This document shows, in pieces, positions 6,971 through 7,056 of a DNA stretch of 7,056 nt. Origin of the DNA: DATLFA01 sp039934635 (GTDB taxonomy: Bacteria > Actinomycetota > Acidimicrobiia > Acidimicrobiales > WLNW01); NCBI GenBank assembly GCA_039934635.1, contig JBDTLT010000269.1, positions 1 to 7,056 of the forward strand, given 5' to 3'. The notes under the pieces are model-generated. The model searched no databases, was not told the DNA's origin, and saw only the letters and a program-made list of their open reading frames with translations. How positions within the stretch are numbered: position 1 is the stretch's first letter; each line of letters begins with the position of its first letter. The position numbers and the translations under genes were made by a program.

Positions 6971-7056
6971 AGGTCACCGGTCCCGGAACATCTGCTGTCG
7001 CGTCGAGCGTGCGTCGGTGACTTCGCTCACGACACCGTCCGACGATCGACAAAGCC
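6971..7056. other. Right-edge segment: possible end or start of a neighbouring gene
   Basis: Two readings are open to the window edge. On the minus strand, a frame enters at 7056 and stops at TGA 6976-6974, ending in VVSEVTDARSTRQQMFRDR, as the C-terminus of a convergent gene would. On the plus strand, a GTG at 7017 opens VTSLTTPSDDRQS, a plausible N-terminus in the same direction as the regulator, but without a clear ribosome binding site. A 7-bp inverted repeat, GTCACCG (6973-6979) with CGGTGAC (7015-7021), frames the region. The 86 bases are too few to decide. Confidence 0.25.

Overview
The window is GC-rich, with codon use strongly biased to G or C in the third position, sparse Shine-Dalgarno sequences and GTG starts. 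Together with the protein families present (a NarL/LuxR-type regulator, PASTA domains on a membrane protein, an actinobacterial-type amidohydrolase), this suggests a high-GC actinobacterium, possibly Acidimicrobiia-like. That assignment is inference; no marker gene settles it.

Layout, left to right. (1) 1-126: 3' end of a C4 zinc-ribbon protein, followed on the same strand by a small membrane protein (140-631) with a YdjM-like His/Asp pattern. (2) 647-835, minus strand: a 62-aa hypothetical protein convergent with the membrane gene. (3) 836-1069: a 234-bp divergent intergenic region with several strong inverted repeats that would fold into stem-loops in a transcript leading into the next gene. 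(4) 1070-1534 and 1569-3236: a cupin of the 2,4'-dihydroxyacetophenone dioxygenase-like type and an N-acyl-D-amino-acid deacylase-like amidohydrolase, probably one catabolic transcription unit. (5) 3271-4098: a protein of three predicted IPT/TIG (Ig-like) domains with no signal peptide. (6) 4102-6198, minus strand: a 698-aa protein with an N-terminal zinc ribbon, a proline-rich linker, two Ig-like domains, one transmembrane helix and five PASTA-like repeats. Its stop lies three bases from the IPT/TIG stop. (7) 6199-6349: a divergent promoter region with two perfect 11-bp direct repeats spaced 22 bp apart. (8) 6350-6970: a NarL/LuxR-family regulator with a degenerate receiver domain. (9) 6971-7056: the edge of an unidentified neighbour.

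The left half looks like housekeeping and catabolic genes. The right half (IPT/TIG protein, zinc-ribbon/Ig/TM/PASTA protein and regulator) is the most unusual part. The regulator and the Ig-like membrane protein resemble, from memory only, proteins found beside contractile injection (phage-tail-like) clusters in actinomycetes. No sheath, tube, baseplate or ATPase gene lies in the window, so this is a hypothesis about what lies to the right. No tRNA, rRNA, CRISPR array, insertion sequence or convincing intrinsic terminator was seen.
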